This document shows positions 1 through 9,972 of a stretch of DNA of 64,000 bases, one piece after another. Positions within the stretch are counted from its first letter, which is position 1. Every line of letters starts with the position of its first letter. Below the pieces are notes generated by a model. That model searched no databases. It worked only from the letters and a program-made list of their open reading frames with translations, and was not told where the DNA came from. This stretch comes from Prorocentrum cordatum (taxonomy: Eukaryota; Sar; Dinophyceae; Prorocentrales; Prorocentraceae), in NCBI GenBank assembly GCA_963575745.1, contig CAUYUJ010020527.1, forward strand, positions 1-64,000, written 5' to 3'. The translations under genes and the position numbers were made by a program.

Positions 1-660
1 ATGATCGGGCTCTGGACGCCCGAAATATCCGGGGATAACTCGGGTCCGGGATAACTCGGGTTCGGACTCCTGAAAACGAGCCCGAGTTAACCCTGACCCG
101 AGTTACCCCTGATGATTCGGGGCTCTGGACGCCCGAAATATCCGGGATAACTCGGGTCCGGGATAACTCGGGTTCGGACTCCTGAAAACGAACCCGAATT
201 AACCCTGACCCGAGTTATCCCTGATGATTCGGGGCTCTGGACGCCCGAAATATCCGGGATAACTCGGGTCCGGGATAACTCGGGTTGGGACTCCCGAACA
301 ACGAACCCGAGTAACCCTGACCCGAGTTACCCCTGATGATTCGGGGCTCTGGACGCCCGAAATATCCGGGCTAACTCAACTCGGGTTGGGACTCCCGAAC
401 AACGAACCCGAGTGAACCCTGACCCGAGTTACCCCTGATGATTCGGGGCTCTGGACGCCCGAAATATCCGGGCTAACTCGGGTCCGGGATAACTCGGGTT
501 GGGACTCCCGAACAACGTTGACCCCTGATGATTCGGGGCTCTGGACGCCCGAAATATCCGGGCTAACTCGGGTCCGGGATAACTCGGGTTGGGACTCCCG
601 AACAACGATCCCGAGTGAACCCTGACCCGAGTTACCCCTGATGATTCGGGGCTCTGACAC
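1..660. repeat. ~112-bp tandem repeat (6 units) with internal inverted repeats
   Basis: Six units begin with CTGGACGCCCGAAATATCC at about 12, 125, 237, 349, 451 and 541; later units are shortened by internal deletion (spacing 113, 112, 112, 102, 90). Each unit carries TAACTCGGGTCCGGGATAAC on one side and its approximate inverse (CCCGAGTTAACCCTGACCCG) on the other, so each unit can form a hairpin. The array runs off the left window edge. Open frames here are by-products of the repeat. Confidence 0.9.
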
Positions 661-751
661 TCCGTCCTGGCCTCCCGCCCGCGCGCTGGCCGCCTGCCCG
701 ATCCTCGGCCAGTGCCAGAAGTCCGGTGCTGCCAGGAGTGCCCCTGGCCCG

Positions 752-1270
752 AGGGTGCCCCCCAGGATTTCTCCAGGGAGGCCCTAGGGGCCTCCAGAGC
801 ACCTTTCACGAGGCCCAGAGGGCCTCCTCCTCCTCCTCCTCCTCCCCTTCCTCCTCCCCTTCCTCCTCCCCCTCGTCCTCCTCCTCCTCCTCCTCCTCCT
901 CCTGCCTCCTCCTCCTCCTCCTCCTCCTCCTCCTCCTCCTCCTCCTCCTCCTCCTCCTCCTCCTCCTCCTTCCTCCTCCTCCTCCTCCTCCTCCTCCTCC
1001 TCCTCCTCCTCTCCTCCTCCTCCTCCTCCTCCTCCTCCTCCTCCTCCTCCTCCTCCTCCTCCTCCTCCTCCTCCTCCTCCTCCTCCTCCTCCTCCTCCTC
1101 CTCCTCGGGCTCCGAGATCGAGCGAAAAGCTGGGGGCACCTTGGGCCAGGAGCACCCCCGGCGACCCCCGAAGAAGTGGTCCTGGCCCAAGGTGCGCTCC
1201 GCTCGTCGCGCCACTTTGAGGCCGCATGGGCCCTCTGGGCCTCGTGAGGGGGTGCTCCAGAAGCCATCTG
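752..1270. repeat. Inverted dispersed repeat flanking a CCT microsatellite
   Basis: The segment around 784-829 contains CACGAGGCCCAGAGGGCC, and its inverse complement (GGCCCTCTGGGCCTCGTG) lies at 1229-1246. The two arms enclose the CCT tract. The right arm and the adjoining GGGGGCACCTTGGGCCAGGA (1133-1152) recur, diverged, at 11255-11410, which identifies a dispersed repeat family. Confidence 0.7.
822..1106. repeat. (CCT)n microsatellite
   Basis: About 285 bp of almost pure CCT with a few frame-changing interruptions. It generates poly-Ser, poly-Leu, poly-Pro, poly-Glu, poly-Gly and poly-Arg open frames on both strands, none of which I consider coding. Confidence 0.97.
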
Positions 1271-1544
1271 CGCCGCCCAGGGAGGAGCGGGGGTCGCATT
1301 CGGCCAGGGCCACGTCTGACAGCATCCGACCGAGGAAGCTTGAGGAGTTGGTCTTTCCTCCCCCCCTCCCCCTCTGACACTTCGGGCAGAGGTTCACCTC
1401 TCCCCCATACCCCATATCCCTGGAGGGGGGGGGGGGGGAGCGCAACGAGTTGGAGCGTGCAAGCTGGCCCAAGATGGCTCCAAGATGGCCCCAGGGAGCC
1501 CAAGGCAGCTCGAAAAATCGCATACTATGGCTCCGAGATGGTTT

Positions 1545-1694
1545 AAGATAGCTTCCCGCATGATTCCAAGAGGCCCCAAGACGGTTCCAGGTGGACACGG
1601 AGCCTCCTGAGAGCCCCATAAGATAGCTTCCCGCATGATTCCAAGAGGCCCCAAGACGGTTCCAGGTGGACACGGAGCCTCCCGAGAGCCCCAA
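1545..1694. repeat. 75-bp tandem duplication
   Basis: AAGATAGCTTCCCGCATGAT starts at 1545 and again at 1620. The two 75-bp units are nearly identical, implying a recent duplication. They sit inside a longer stretch (about 1478-1990) of degenerate CCAAGATGGC-like repeats. Confidence 0.9.
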
Positions 1695-1734
1695 ATCCTG
1701 ACATAATCTCTGGAACGCATAATGATGACTGAAT

Positions 1735-2420
1735 CCTCGCCCGTTCGCTTCCGATCAAGTTTGGAGGCCTCAAGATGGCTCCAAATGAGCCCCAAGAGGG
1801 GCCCTGGAGGGTTCCAGGATGGCCTCAAGGGTGCCCAAGAGCGCTCAATGAGGCGGCTGCCTGGCCTCCGGAGGGAGGCGGATTCACGTGATCGATGGCC
1901 TCCAAGACTGCCTCAAGAAAACCCATGATGCCCCCTCGCTCTTTCGCTTCCGAGCAAGTTCGGAGGCCTCAAGATGACTCAAAGAGCCCCAACCGACCTA
2001 TCGGCTACACGCAAGACTGGCCCTAGGCAAGAGTAACCCTTGGTGCGCGACTTTCGGGGCCCGCGGGGAGGCCAAACCCGAGCGCATAAGACGCTGCTGT
2101 CGTATCGCGTTCAGTCTTCTAGTGAATCCAGTGTGCCCGCACCAAAGGTCACTCCGGAGAAAGGTCACCCTTAAGTGTACACGTTGGTCGGAGGAAGTAA
2201 GTCGAACCATGAAGTATGAAGGCGTTGGAAAAGATTGGGTTTCCGTCCGCCCTCATGAAGATGAGGGCAAGAAGGACATCTGCTCGACCCCTGAAAGAGG
2301 AAGGCGCCGAAAGCAGATTGGGATCTGGGGATCGAAATCCACCAACTTTCAACGACTGGCGTGTCTGGTCGCCCCTTCGCCTCCGATCAAGCCTGGGGGC
2401 CTCAAGATGACCCCCAAGAG
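1735..2420. repeat. Three diverged copies of a short dispersed motif
   Basis: A block containing TCGCTTCCGATCAAGTTTGG followed by AGGCCTCAAGATG recurs at about 1745, 1940 and 2370 with substitutions. The sequence between the copies shows no recognisable gene. Confidence 0.6.
2200..2365. repeat. Dispersed repeat, copy 1 (related copies at 10.58 and 14.98 kb)
   Basis: The hallmark is GATTGGGATCTGG followed about 15 bp later by ACTTTCAACG. The same core occurs at 10596-10650 and 15095-15142. Divergence between copies suggests an old interspersed element. Confidence 0.6.
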
Positions 2421-2608
2421 GAGCCCCAACCGAGCCGGCAACAACCGAACTCGGCGGCGGCGGGGCGCACTGTACCGGTCCTCTTGGACGTCCTTGTTGC
2501 CCTGCCACGTCGCGGCGCCCACCTGGCGCACGGGGCGAGGCCACCGGGGCAGGGGGCACGGGTGCCAAGGCCACGTGCGGCACGGGGCCCTGCCTCCTGT
2601 GATGGGGA

Positions 2609-2790
2609 GAAGGAGGAGGAGGAGGAGGAGGAGGAGGAGGTGGAGGAGGAGGAGGAGGTGGAGGAGGAAGACGGGAGGAAGAGAGGGAGGAGGAGGAGGA
2701 GGAGGACCAGAAGGGGAAGCGGACCAGGAGGACGAGGAGGACGACGAGAACGAGGAGGAGAAAGTAGGGAAGAACAGGGAGCAGGGAGGA
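2609..2790. repeat. (GGA)n microsatellite, degenerate
   Basis: Purine-rich GGA/GAG tract, complementary in type to the CCT tracts elsewhere. It accounts for the Glu/Arg-rich and Ser/Pro/Leu-rich open frames here. Confidence 0.9.
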
Positions 2791-2815
2791 TGAGGAGGGC
2801 CGAGGAGGTAGCGAC

Positions 2816-3345
2816 TGAAACCAGGAGGTGGTCAGAGACTGCGGGGTTAAGTCGCCCCGACCCCGGGGAGCGCCAACCCGCGGAAAACAAAACTTCGGAG
2901 TTAAGCCGCTGAAGCGACAGCCTGAAAACAATGAACTCCAAAATAAAGTGATTCCCACGTTGGGCGCACCAGCCCAGGACCGACGTGATTCCGGAAATAA
3001 GTCGCCACGGCGCTGGGTTGGGTGCCGCGACAACTGAACGGCAAGGATATGGAGGATGAACGCAATGGTTGGTAACAACTGAAATCGGGAGGTTATTACA
3101 GACTTAACTGCGGGGTAAATCGCCCCGACTTGGGGCAAGCGCCAGCCCGCAAAACAAAACCCCGGACTTAAGTCGCCGCGAAGCTGGCGGACGCGGCATT
3201 TGGGAAACGACTTAATTCCAGAGTTAAAAGATTCCCACGCTGGGCGTACCAACCTGGGACCGACTTGACTCCAAAACTAATTCGTCACGGCGGTGGGATT
3301 GGTGCTGCCACGAGTGAGCGGGAACGATGTGGAGGAAGAGCACCA
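2816..3345. repeat. ~263-bp tandem duplication
   Basis: Two diverged units start at 2816 and 3079. Both contain TTAAGTCGCC/TAAATCGCC with CCCCGAC, then AAAACAAAAC, then GATTCCCACG(T/C)TGGGCG. No gene was recognised. Confidence 0.8.
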
Positions 3346-3561
3346 CAGTGAGCGCACGGAAAACGCCACAGCGCCGAAACAACATCCACGAGTTACAATC
3401 GATTGTTGTATACGTAGTGCAAATGTCGTCAATATGCACTATTTCTATAGACAAAAGCAGCGGGTGGCGTCGGTGATCACGAGTACAAATTGGTATGTAT
3501 TGTGTGGAATTTCTACAACATGGTACCCCTCGCGAGCCCCAGTGGCTTCTTGCAAGCTAAG

Positions 3562-3675
3562 TGCAATCTACGTGGAGCAACCTTTGGCGCAATCTACGTG
3601 GTGCAATACATGTGGTGCAACGTACGTGGCGCAATTTATGTCAAGCACTCAACGTGGTGCAATCAATGTGGTGCA
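3562..3675. repeat. ~18-bp degenerate tandem repeat (GCAATCTACGTGGNGCAA)
   Basis: Six or so degenerate copies of a GTGCAATNNANGTGGTGCAA-like unit are visible. The flanks (3346-3561 and 3676-4370) show neither coding character nor a recognisable element. Confidence 0.7.
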
Positions 3676-4370
3676 CTTCGTTGTTGTTCATACTGAATTG
3701 TCAACCCCATTTCTCCCGCAACCATCCCACCCAAACATCCGCAATTTGGCTTGCAAAACCCATGCACCGGCGATTGCGATGAGTGCGTGGCAATGGCTGG
3801 TGCATCTCTGCGGCCGCGCTAGCCCGCGCATGCTCGCGCGCGACGTGGCCAGCTAGTTTCGCGCGACCGACGCGGCCGCGGTGGCGCTGACCGCTGGGCA
3901 CTTCCCAACGGGAGCCTCAGCGCGAGTCGGCGACTTGGGCGGTCGCGGAATCATGACAACATCGACAACAATAGACACGATGCGGTTGTAGCGATGCTCG
4001 CGACGATGATGATAATGACGAAGGCAAGGCCACTGACGGCGCCGATGCGAATCACGCCGACGACGATGACAGCGCCTTCGCGTCGGCGATGTAGGTTTTG
4101 CAAAGAGTTCGACATGCGCGCGCGGTCGAAGCGCGAGAGTGGCTCGAATGGTATGAAGCGGATCGTGCCCCTCCCTCACCACGCGAGCACGGGCGTTCGA
4201 ATGATGTCTACATGCGACGCGAAGGGCCAATTTGGCCGAACTGCATGAAAACGTCAAAAAACCGCGTGTTCCCGTAAGAATTTGCAGGAGCGCAAGCGAA
4301 AGCATGCATTTTTGAAAACGGATGTTACAAACCACGTGTTTTTATATGTTGTTTGTCGGGGCGCTAGATC

Positions 4371-5300
4371 TTGAACCCGAGGTTTGCGGCCGCTCCCAGA
4401 CGGCCCAAGACAGCCCCAACACATATGAAAAGGGCCGCAAGAGACCTCCGAGAGGCCCCTAAACGGCCTAAACGCAGACACATCTTTCGAACGCGCCCAA
4501 GACGGCCCCCAGATGGCCAAACAGGTTTCCAAAGCGGCCCAAGGGGTCTCCAAGAGCACTCCTCCAAGGGCCCCAAAAAGCCAAAATCATTGATTTGCCT
4601 AAGGATTGTGATGGATTTCAGAAATGATGCCCGTTCAGCTCCCCGACGCTCCGAGACGGCCCCAGACGCCAAAATATCGGCCCAACAGGCCCCCGCGAGG
4701 GCGCCGAGACGGCCCAGGGGCGCCCTGCCGCGGAGAAGAGGCGGGGCCCGGGACGGAGCCCTCAGACCGGGGGCCCCGGGGGCGCTGCCGCGGCGCCGGG
4801 GGCTCTTTTAAATCGCCCAAAAACGACCCCGAATCGCCAGAAATGGCGCTTCCAGACGGCGGAAACGACCAATGACGGCCCAAGATCGCCCCAGACTAGC
4901 CCCTCACTGTCCAAGAGGCCTCTAAGACGCCCCAAGGGGCCTCCGAGATGCCTCCCAAAGAGCCCCAGGAGGTTCGAAAAAACTTACTGTCTTCGATGTT
5001 TCAAAGATTTTCGAGTCATCGCCTTTTGAATTCCCCGACGCTCCACGACGGCCCGCGAGGCCCACATGTCCGCTCCAAGACAGCTCCAAAGGCTTCGAAG
5101 ACGGCCACAAGACAGCCTAAGAGGGCGCCAAGACGGCGCCAAAGGCGCCCAAAACAGCCCGAGAGGGCCCCAAGAGGGAGCCAAGACGGGCGACGCGGAC
5201 CGAAAATCCAAGACTTCCACTTCGAGTGGCTCTCCGGAGGCCGAGAGAAGCCACGGGCGCGCCCCGAGAGGCCCCCAGAAGCGACGTCAAAAAACCGCCC
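4371..5300. repeat. Degenerate CCAAGA(N)GGCC repeat array
   Basis: A degenerate 11-12-bp unit (CCCAAGACGGCCCC type) fills most of this interval. The non-repeat blocks at about 4565-4640 and 4975-5045 end in TCCCCGACGCTCC and resemble each other; they mark the same kind of higher-order unit seen at 27.6-28.8 kb. Confidence 0.65.
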
Positions 5301-5594
5301 CAGGTGCGAAAGGTGGGCACTGAACAACTTCCCAAATGAGTCACGAGCAGTCCGTCGAAAGAACGCCATCGACGAAGCCACTGACTTGCCAACGGTAAAA
5401 CCGGGGATCAAGTCCATGCGCCGAGCGATGCCGACGCAGTCGGGCGCCTCGCCCTGCGAGATCGCGCTCGGCAGCGTCTGCGCGAGCCCAGCAGCAGCAG
5501 CGCCTCGCCAATCCTCATCGGCAGGCCCTCTAGCGATGGCAGCACCAGCATCATCACAAGGCACGGCTGCGCCCGCTAGGCCAGGCGCCCCCAT
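5290..5594 (-). pseudogene. Possible distal remnant of the Helitron-like gene
   Basis: A minus-strand open frame here encodes a non-repetitive stretch containing RRMDLIPGFTVGKSVAS and FFRRTARDSFGKLFS. It lies downstream, in transcription sense, of the clear Helitron-like segments at 6842-8986. Helitron-like proteins have a comparable region after the zinc-binding part, but I can only match its position and general character, not a diagnostic motif. The frame runs on into degenerate repeat sequence below about 5290. The call could be wrong; it may be unrelated unique sequence. Confidence 0.25.
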
Positions 5595-5599
5595 CTTCT

Positions 5600-6840
5600 A
5601 AGCTTTCTCGGCCCTTTCTGCCAGGATCACGGCCAGGCCGTTCCGCTTCCGAGGCGGACCAGCGCGATCTCCTCCACCGGCGGCTGATCCAGCATCGGCT
5701 TGGGCGGCCAGGTCGCTTTTCCAGGCGCCCAGTCTGGCTCGGAGCCGTTCCCTCATCTCCTGGTCGGGCTTCCGCCCGCCCTTAGCCGCAGCGGCGGCGG
5801 CGGGCAGCCCCAGCTGCTGACCCCCTGGCCCCGGGCTCGGCGGCAGGTGTCACGCGCTCGGGCCGCGGGGGGGCACGCTCGCCAGGGCGCTCGCCCGCGT
5901 CGGACCCGAGCTCGGCCGCGGGCCCATGCGCGGGCACCATCGCCTGAGCTCGCGGGCCCCCCGTCTGGGCGCGGGGCCGCCGTCGAGGCCGAGCTCGCCC
6001 ACCTCGGGGGCAGGCTCAAGACCAAGTCCCCCAGGCCACGTCGCCGCAGAAGCGGGCGGCGGGCCAGAAACGCGCCCCCGACGCGATCGACGATCGAAAA
6101 ACCGTCGGCACGAGGGGCGCCCGCGCCCTCGCCCGAAGCCGCAACGCAAAGGGAAGCATCACCCGTCTCTGCAGATGTGAAGCTGGCGCGTCTGTCGCAC
6201 AACACCCGGGCTTCCAGCCCCCCCCCCCCAGACCGCTGAAGACACTGCCCCGCGCAGAACATGAGCGCTGCGCGCGCGAACTGGCCAGCAGCGGATGGCG
6301 GGCACATCGCGCAGACCCCGCACGCAGCGCGGGCGCGGCCGCAAGAAACCCTCGCAAGAAAACCGACCCCAAGAACCCGCGCGCGAGGCGCCCCTGAGGG
6401 GGTGCCTGGAGCCACCCCGAACGCAGCAGCTCCTTCGGCGGCCGCGGGAAGTCAAGGCGCGCAGCGCGAGGAGCGAAGAAACCCGAAACACCCCGACGAA
6501 AAGCACATGGTTTCTTGATGCGCGCCCCCAGCGTACACAACCGGGACGCAGGCGACACCGCTACTCCCAGCACCTCTGCTGGGGTGCGTTCTGACAGAGG
6601 TTTCGAAGCGATTCCAGCGGCGGCGACGCCGGAGGCCTGGGAAGCCCAGAAAGGGGAAAACGAAGGGGGGCTAGAGGCATGGGCGCCTTCTCCTCCTCCT
6701 CCGAATTCTTTGGTGGGCCCATGCGCGCGCCCAGGCGCGCATTCCTCGCAGTCCTCGTCGCCCTCGTCCTCGCAATCCTCGTCGTCCTCGCCCTCGCAGC
6801 CCTGGCCCTGGCCCTGGCCCTCGCAGCCCTCGTCGCAGCA
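5600..6840. other. GC-rich low-information segment inside the decayed Helitron region
   Basis: This is about 1.2 kb of GC-rich sequence with many overlapping Arg/Ala/Pro-rich open frames in all phases, ending in a degenerate CTCG/GTC triplet block (6740-6850). No conserved motif is visible. It may be Helitron coding sequence eroded and expanded by simple repeats. Confidence 0.4.
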
Positions 6841-6841
6841 G

Positions 6842-7307
6842 CGCGCCTCGAGCACCGCGCCCCCCCGAACATGTCACTGAGAACCTCTTCATGTGCCTGT
6901 TCGCTCGGTGCGCCGCGGCCCTGTCCTTTGTCTGCTCTGCCAGCGCGTGGTGCCCCTTCTCGATCCCCCTCGTTGAACGACGGGGCACACCGCTTGCGCT
7001 GATAGTCCGTCGCGCACCCCGCCGCAGCATTCTGCGCTCGCTGCGCTGCCAGCACCGCGCCCATGGGCCGATCCGTTTCCCAACACCGCTCTGCGCACGC
7101 ACAACTATCGCGCTCCCCATCCGCCACCGGGAACCTGCGCGGGATCTGTAGATCGCTGTTAAAATTCAACCCTACCGCGCCGCTCAGCATCGCAGGCAGC
7201 GCGCCATTCAGGTTCTCCTCGTTCATGGGCCCGGGCAAGCAACCTGTCGCGCCCCCCCCCGCTCGGGGCACGTCACGCGCTTTCGCAAAAACTTGGCGCG
7301 AGACCAC
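6842..7307 (-). pseudogene. Helitron-like protein segment (zinc-cluster/NK region)
   Basis: This is the most downstream well-supported piece of a broken Helitron-like gene on the minus strand. The translated segment contains NSDLQIPRRFPV, a Cys pair (CACAERC), then AAQRAQNAAAGCATDYQRKR and FNEG, and ends near EEVLSDMFGG. Helitron-like proteins of dinoflagellates, as I know them, have the same order: a D-x-QLPYRFP-like motif, a Cys cluster, an AAQxAQxAxAGYCxDYxxKR-like motif and a later SDxFG motif. The frame differs from the preceding segment (7223-7816), so at least one frameshift separates them. After about residue 155 it degrades into Ala/Arg low-complexity sequence from a GC-rich triplet repeat. 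Confidence 0.65.
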
Positions 7308-7816
7308 TGCGATCCATTACCCACGTACTGCGCGGGAAAAAGCGATTGCGCACTACCCTCTGCGACCTCTGTGCCCGATCTGCCCTCGCCCGCCTCTTCG
7401 CGCCAATCCGCCGCTGCGGCATGCCCCAATATTTCCCCACCGCGCTCCAGCGACGGCCCCCGCAAACCACCATGCGTAGGGCCGCGGGTCGCCCGCGCCG
7501 CGCGTCGATTCACGGGGCCCTTCTTTCGCGACCGCGACAGCCGCACCATAGCCAGGTCGCGCCTCTCGTCCGGAGACATCGCGAAAAATAAGGGCACCCC
7601 ATGGGCGATTCGAGAAGCATGGGCGTCGTACCGCATGAGCGCCCGCACCTCGTTCGCGCTGGCCTCCGCAGCCAATCGCTTCGCCTTCGGGTCGGGCGAC
7701 TGCACACGCCTCAACTTCGAGAAATCTCCGCGCACGTTCGTGAACCTCCCAGTTGGCGGATCCTTGTACGCACCATACAAGCATCTACGATGCTCACGGC
7801 TGCCTCCTACGGACAT
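7223..7816 (-). pseudogene. Helitron helicase-like N-terminal domain segment
   Basis: This minus-strand open frame carries a diagnostic block: RALMRYDAHASRIAHGVPLF followed by FAMSPDERRDLAMVRLSRSR. It corresponds to the Helitron helicase-like region that reads approximately RLMRFxxHxYRxxYGVPIF and VTFSPDExHxLLMVRLSRTR in related elements. It also has an upstream KDPPTGRFTNVRGDFSKLR stretch, matching the usual RxVNGDxxKL context. The Helitron Rep/helicase protein mediates rolling-circle transposition. The piece is one frame of a gene broken by frameshifts at both ends, so this is an inactive copy. The last ~60 residues are no longer recognisable. Confidence 0.75.
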
Positions 7817-7868
7817 TCCGTCTCTCCGTCCATTCTATAGTCCGCCAAGCGGACGGACCGGGCCACAT

Positions 7869-8465
7869 TCACGGAACTTTTAAACAAGACCGACGGCACC
7901 GTAAAACAAATCGCCACTCACGCCGGAATTGAGACTCCACCCGACAAGTCACGATGCGCGCCCACAAAGCCAGTTCTACGCGGGACGCCGCTGGCACACG
8001 TCGACGTCGCGCATGTTCCTGCCACTCAAGCATGTCTGGCACCCCCACGCCGTACTTGAAACAGAACGGGAATGCCACGCCGAAAAACCACGGAACAAAC
8101 TGATTCATCATCGCGCGCCCTGGATACACCACGCACCGAATGCGGGGCGCGTCTGTTTCCAGCATCTCCCAAAACCGGAACTGCAGTGTCTTCATATCAT
8201 CGTTGGCCGCCTTGTCTCCCAATCTGCTCGTCCTCGCAAGAGCGCGCTCGTCTCTATCTCCACCGCACGGGCACTCGGGCCTGTCACACCTACCTGTCCA
8301 CGTACTTGCCAGACGCAGTGCGTGGCTTTTGGCTTCCCTTGCCAAGGCACCTGCCTGGACGACCGTCGTCGCGCCTGGACCTTGACTCTCGTGCTCTGCA
8401 AGCGTCCTGCCGGACAAATGCTCGAACGCACGCTGCCTCAACTTGTTCACGTCCACTTCGTCCAC
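7869..8465 (-). pseudogene. Helitron-like protein, upstream conserved segment
   Basis: The translated segment includes MMNQFVPWFFGVAFPFCFKY followed by GVGVPDML, VELALWARIVTCRVESQFRR and EWRF. This fits the block just before the helicase-like domain in dinoflagellate Helitron proteins, which typically reads LLDQFVPWYFGxAFxFxFKY then GxPD and WVRxxxRRxEAQxxRDWxF. The N-terminal part carries an unusual Cys cluster (CDRPECPCGG). The frame overlaps the preceding segment by about 19 bases (8447-8465), which shows a frameshift. The link to 7223-7816 is also out of frame. All segments read in the same direction and in the expected order. Confidence 0.75.
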
Positions 8466-8986
8466 AGACGATTTCTCTCCATCATGAAGGCATTCGGCGT
8501 ACGCAAGTCCATGTCGCGCGCAGCCGCTCCCACAGAATCTCGCGCCCCATCACAAGGCGTCGCATTATTCTGCACCGTGAGTTTGTCCAACGTTGTGTCA
8601 TGCGGCACCAGCCGGACAATCTCCGGCGGCACGCCATCTTTCGGCAGCTGCTCGGCCTTTCTCTCCATCGCTTCCACGTTGACGTTCACGAAGGCCCGGT
8701 GCCCGCGCTGCTTCATCATCTTGATGTGGCGTTCCACAGTTTCGCTCCGCACGTTCGCTTGATTTAGGAAACGCGGCAAATTGTCCTTGGTGGTGGCGTC
8801 GCTGATTTTCAGAAGGATCTGCACCACCGACTCCAACCTATCATTCACAATCGGCAAAGTCGAGAAGAAGTCTCGGGCGAGAGCGCCGTTCCCGACTGTG
8901 GGGGCCTCTCTGGCCAGGCCCTCTCGGCGCAGATCGTTACAAAGAGCGGTCTCGCCGCATCTCTCGCACTCCCACTCCTCCTCCAC
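8447..8986 (-). pseudogene. Helitron-like protein, N-terminal segment
   Basis: This is the first recognisable piece of the broken minus-strand Helitron-like gene. It starts near a CxxC (ECERCGE), then has NLPRFLNQANVRSETVERHI, MKQRGHRAFVNVNVEAMERK, LPKDGVPPEIVRLVPHD and LDKLTVQNNATPCDGA. The motif series RGHxAFxxV, LPxDGVPPE and LDKxxxQxxATPxDGA is what I expect upstream of the FVPWxFGVAF block in Helitron-like genes. The segment ends in a stop after WTKWT because of a frameshift. The reading frame that continues the protein starts at EGEKSSVDEVDVNKLR. Together with the next three segments it spans about 2.1 kb. Confidence 0.7.
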
Positions 8987-9176
8987 CGCCTATCCTGCTC
9001 CCCCTGCACCTCCTCCTTCTCTGAGCAGGCCGACCTCCAACACCGGCCTCCAGGCAAGCCTTGAACTTAGGTCAAAGGTGGCGCCCCAAATGCTCCCAAC
9101 CGCCCGGGTAGTAAAAACAAGGGGTCGGCGGATGTGGCGTAAGCCTGTAGAATCTATACACGTATACATATACACA

Positions 9177-9206
9177 CTAGAACCATCGCGCGCGCTTCGC
9201 GCGCGC
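9177..9206 (-). mobile_element. Helitron 3'-end-like hairpin plus CTAG
   Basis: On the minus strand an 8-bp GCGCGCGC stem with a GAA loop (9188-9206) is followed 7 bases later by CTAG (9177-9180) and then T. A short GC hairpin a few bases before CTRR, inserted next to T, is the classical Helitron 3' end. The orientation means the element would extend to higher coordinates, so it is not the end of the coding remnant at 5.0-9.0 kb. A diverged relative is at 22445-22480. Confidence 0.45.
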
Positions 9207-9557
9207 TCAGGTACTCCGAACCCCAATGTGCTGAGAATGCCGAGGTGGCTTTAGCCCGAACGCGGCGACTTGAGTGCGAATGCCGGCGCGGAAACACGCA
9301 GTGAAGAGGCCTTCCCTGAGCACGGGAGATACTCCAGGACGACGACGAGAACGAGAGGGGGCGGCTTGGAGGTCGAGAAGAAGGGAGAAGGAGTCCAACA
9401 GCTTGACGGCCGCGAAGAGGAGGGCAGAACGAGGAGGCGGGGCAGGAGCAGAAGGAGAGGTGGAGTGCTTGAGAACGAGCGTCAGGAGGAGTGCACCAAA
9501 GAGGAGGGGCATCCGTGCCCCTACGTGCGCCCCTCCTCGTGGCTTTCTGCACATCAT
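9207..9557. other. Non-repetitive segment without a recognised gene
   Basis: Several short open frames overlap on both strands, but none shows a recognisable motif. If the hairpin at 9177-9206 is a true Helitron terminus, this would be the interior of a non-autonomous element. Confidence 0.4.
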
Positions 9558-9765
9558 TCCTCCTCCTCCTCCTCCTCCTCCTCCTCCTCCTCCTCCTCCA
9601 CCTGAACCCTCCCCCTCCCCCTACTACAACTCCTCCTCCTCCTCCTCCTCCTCCTCCTCCTCCTCCTCCTCCTCCTCCTCCTCCTCCTCCTCTCCTCCTC
9701 CTCCTCCTTCTCCTCCTCCTTTTCCTCCTCCTCCTCCTCGTCCTCCTCCTCCTCCTCCTCCTTCT
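9558..9765. repeat. (CCT)n microsatellite
   Basis: About 200 bp of CCT with a short interruption at about 9600-9628. It explains the poly-Pro, poly-Ser and poly-Leu frames here. Confidence 0.95.
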
Positions 9766-9896
9766 ACCGAGCCTGGGCTGTTGGTGTGAGACTTCGTGAA
9801 TGCCCGTTCGCGTCTCTGGGGAAACCTCTGGGCAGCTTGTTGGAAGCAGTGGTAACGCCTCTGGGGACGGGTCCTCGCGGGGGGGGGGTCATTGGG

Positions 9897-9972
9897 GGCC
9901 TGCTGGCGATCGTCGGGGTCCTCTTGGGGCCGAGGCCTCGAAATATGGGTTTGCATTCCCCCCCCACGAACC
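9897..9972 (+). repeat. tRNA-like (SINE-type) sequence, copy 1
   Basis: GGCCTGCTGGCGATCGTCGG resembles a tRNA acceptor arm plus A box (TGGCNNAGTNGG). GGGTTTGCATTCC about 40 bp later resembles a degraded B box. The middle can fold as an anticodon-like arm with loop TTGGGGC. Copy 2 at 10206-10279 is better preserved. A functional tRNA is unlikely because the T-loop has an extra base and the stems are imperfect. Confidence 0.4.

Noticed and set aside
712-1377. Long open frames over the CCT tract (poly-Ser, Leu, Pro, Glu, Arg)
   Set aside because: All frames on both strands are open because the CCT/GGA repeat has no stops; there is no independent coding evidence.
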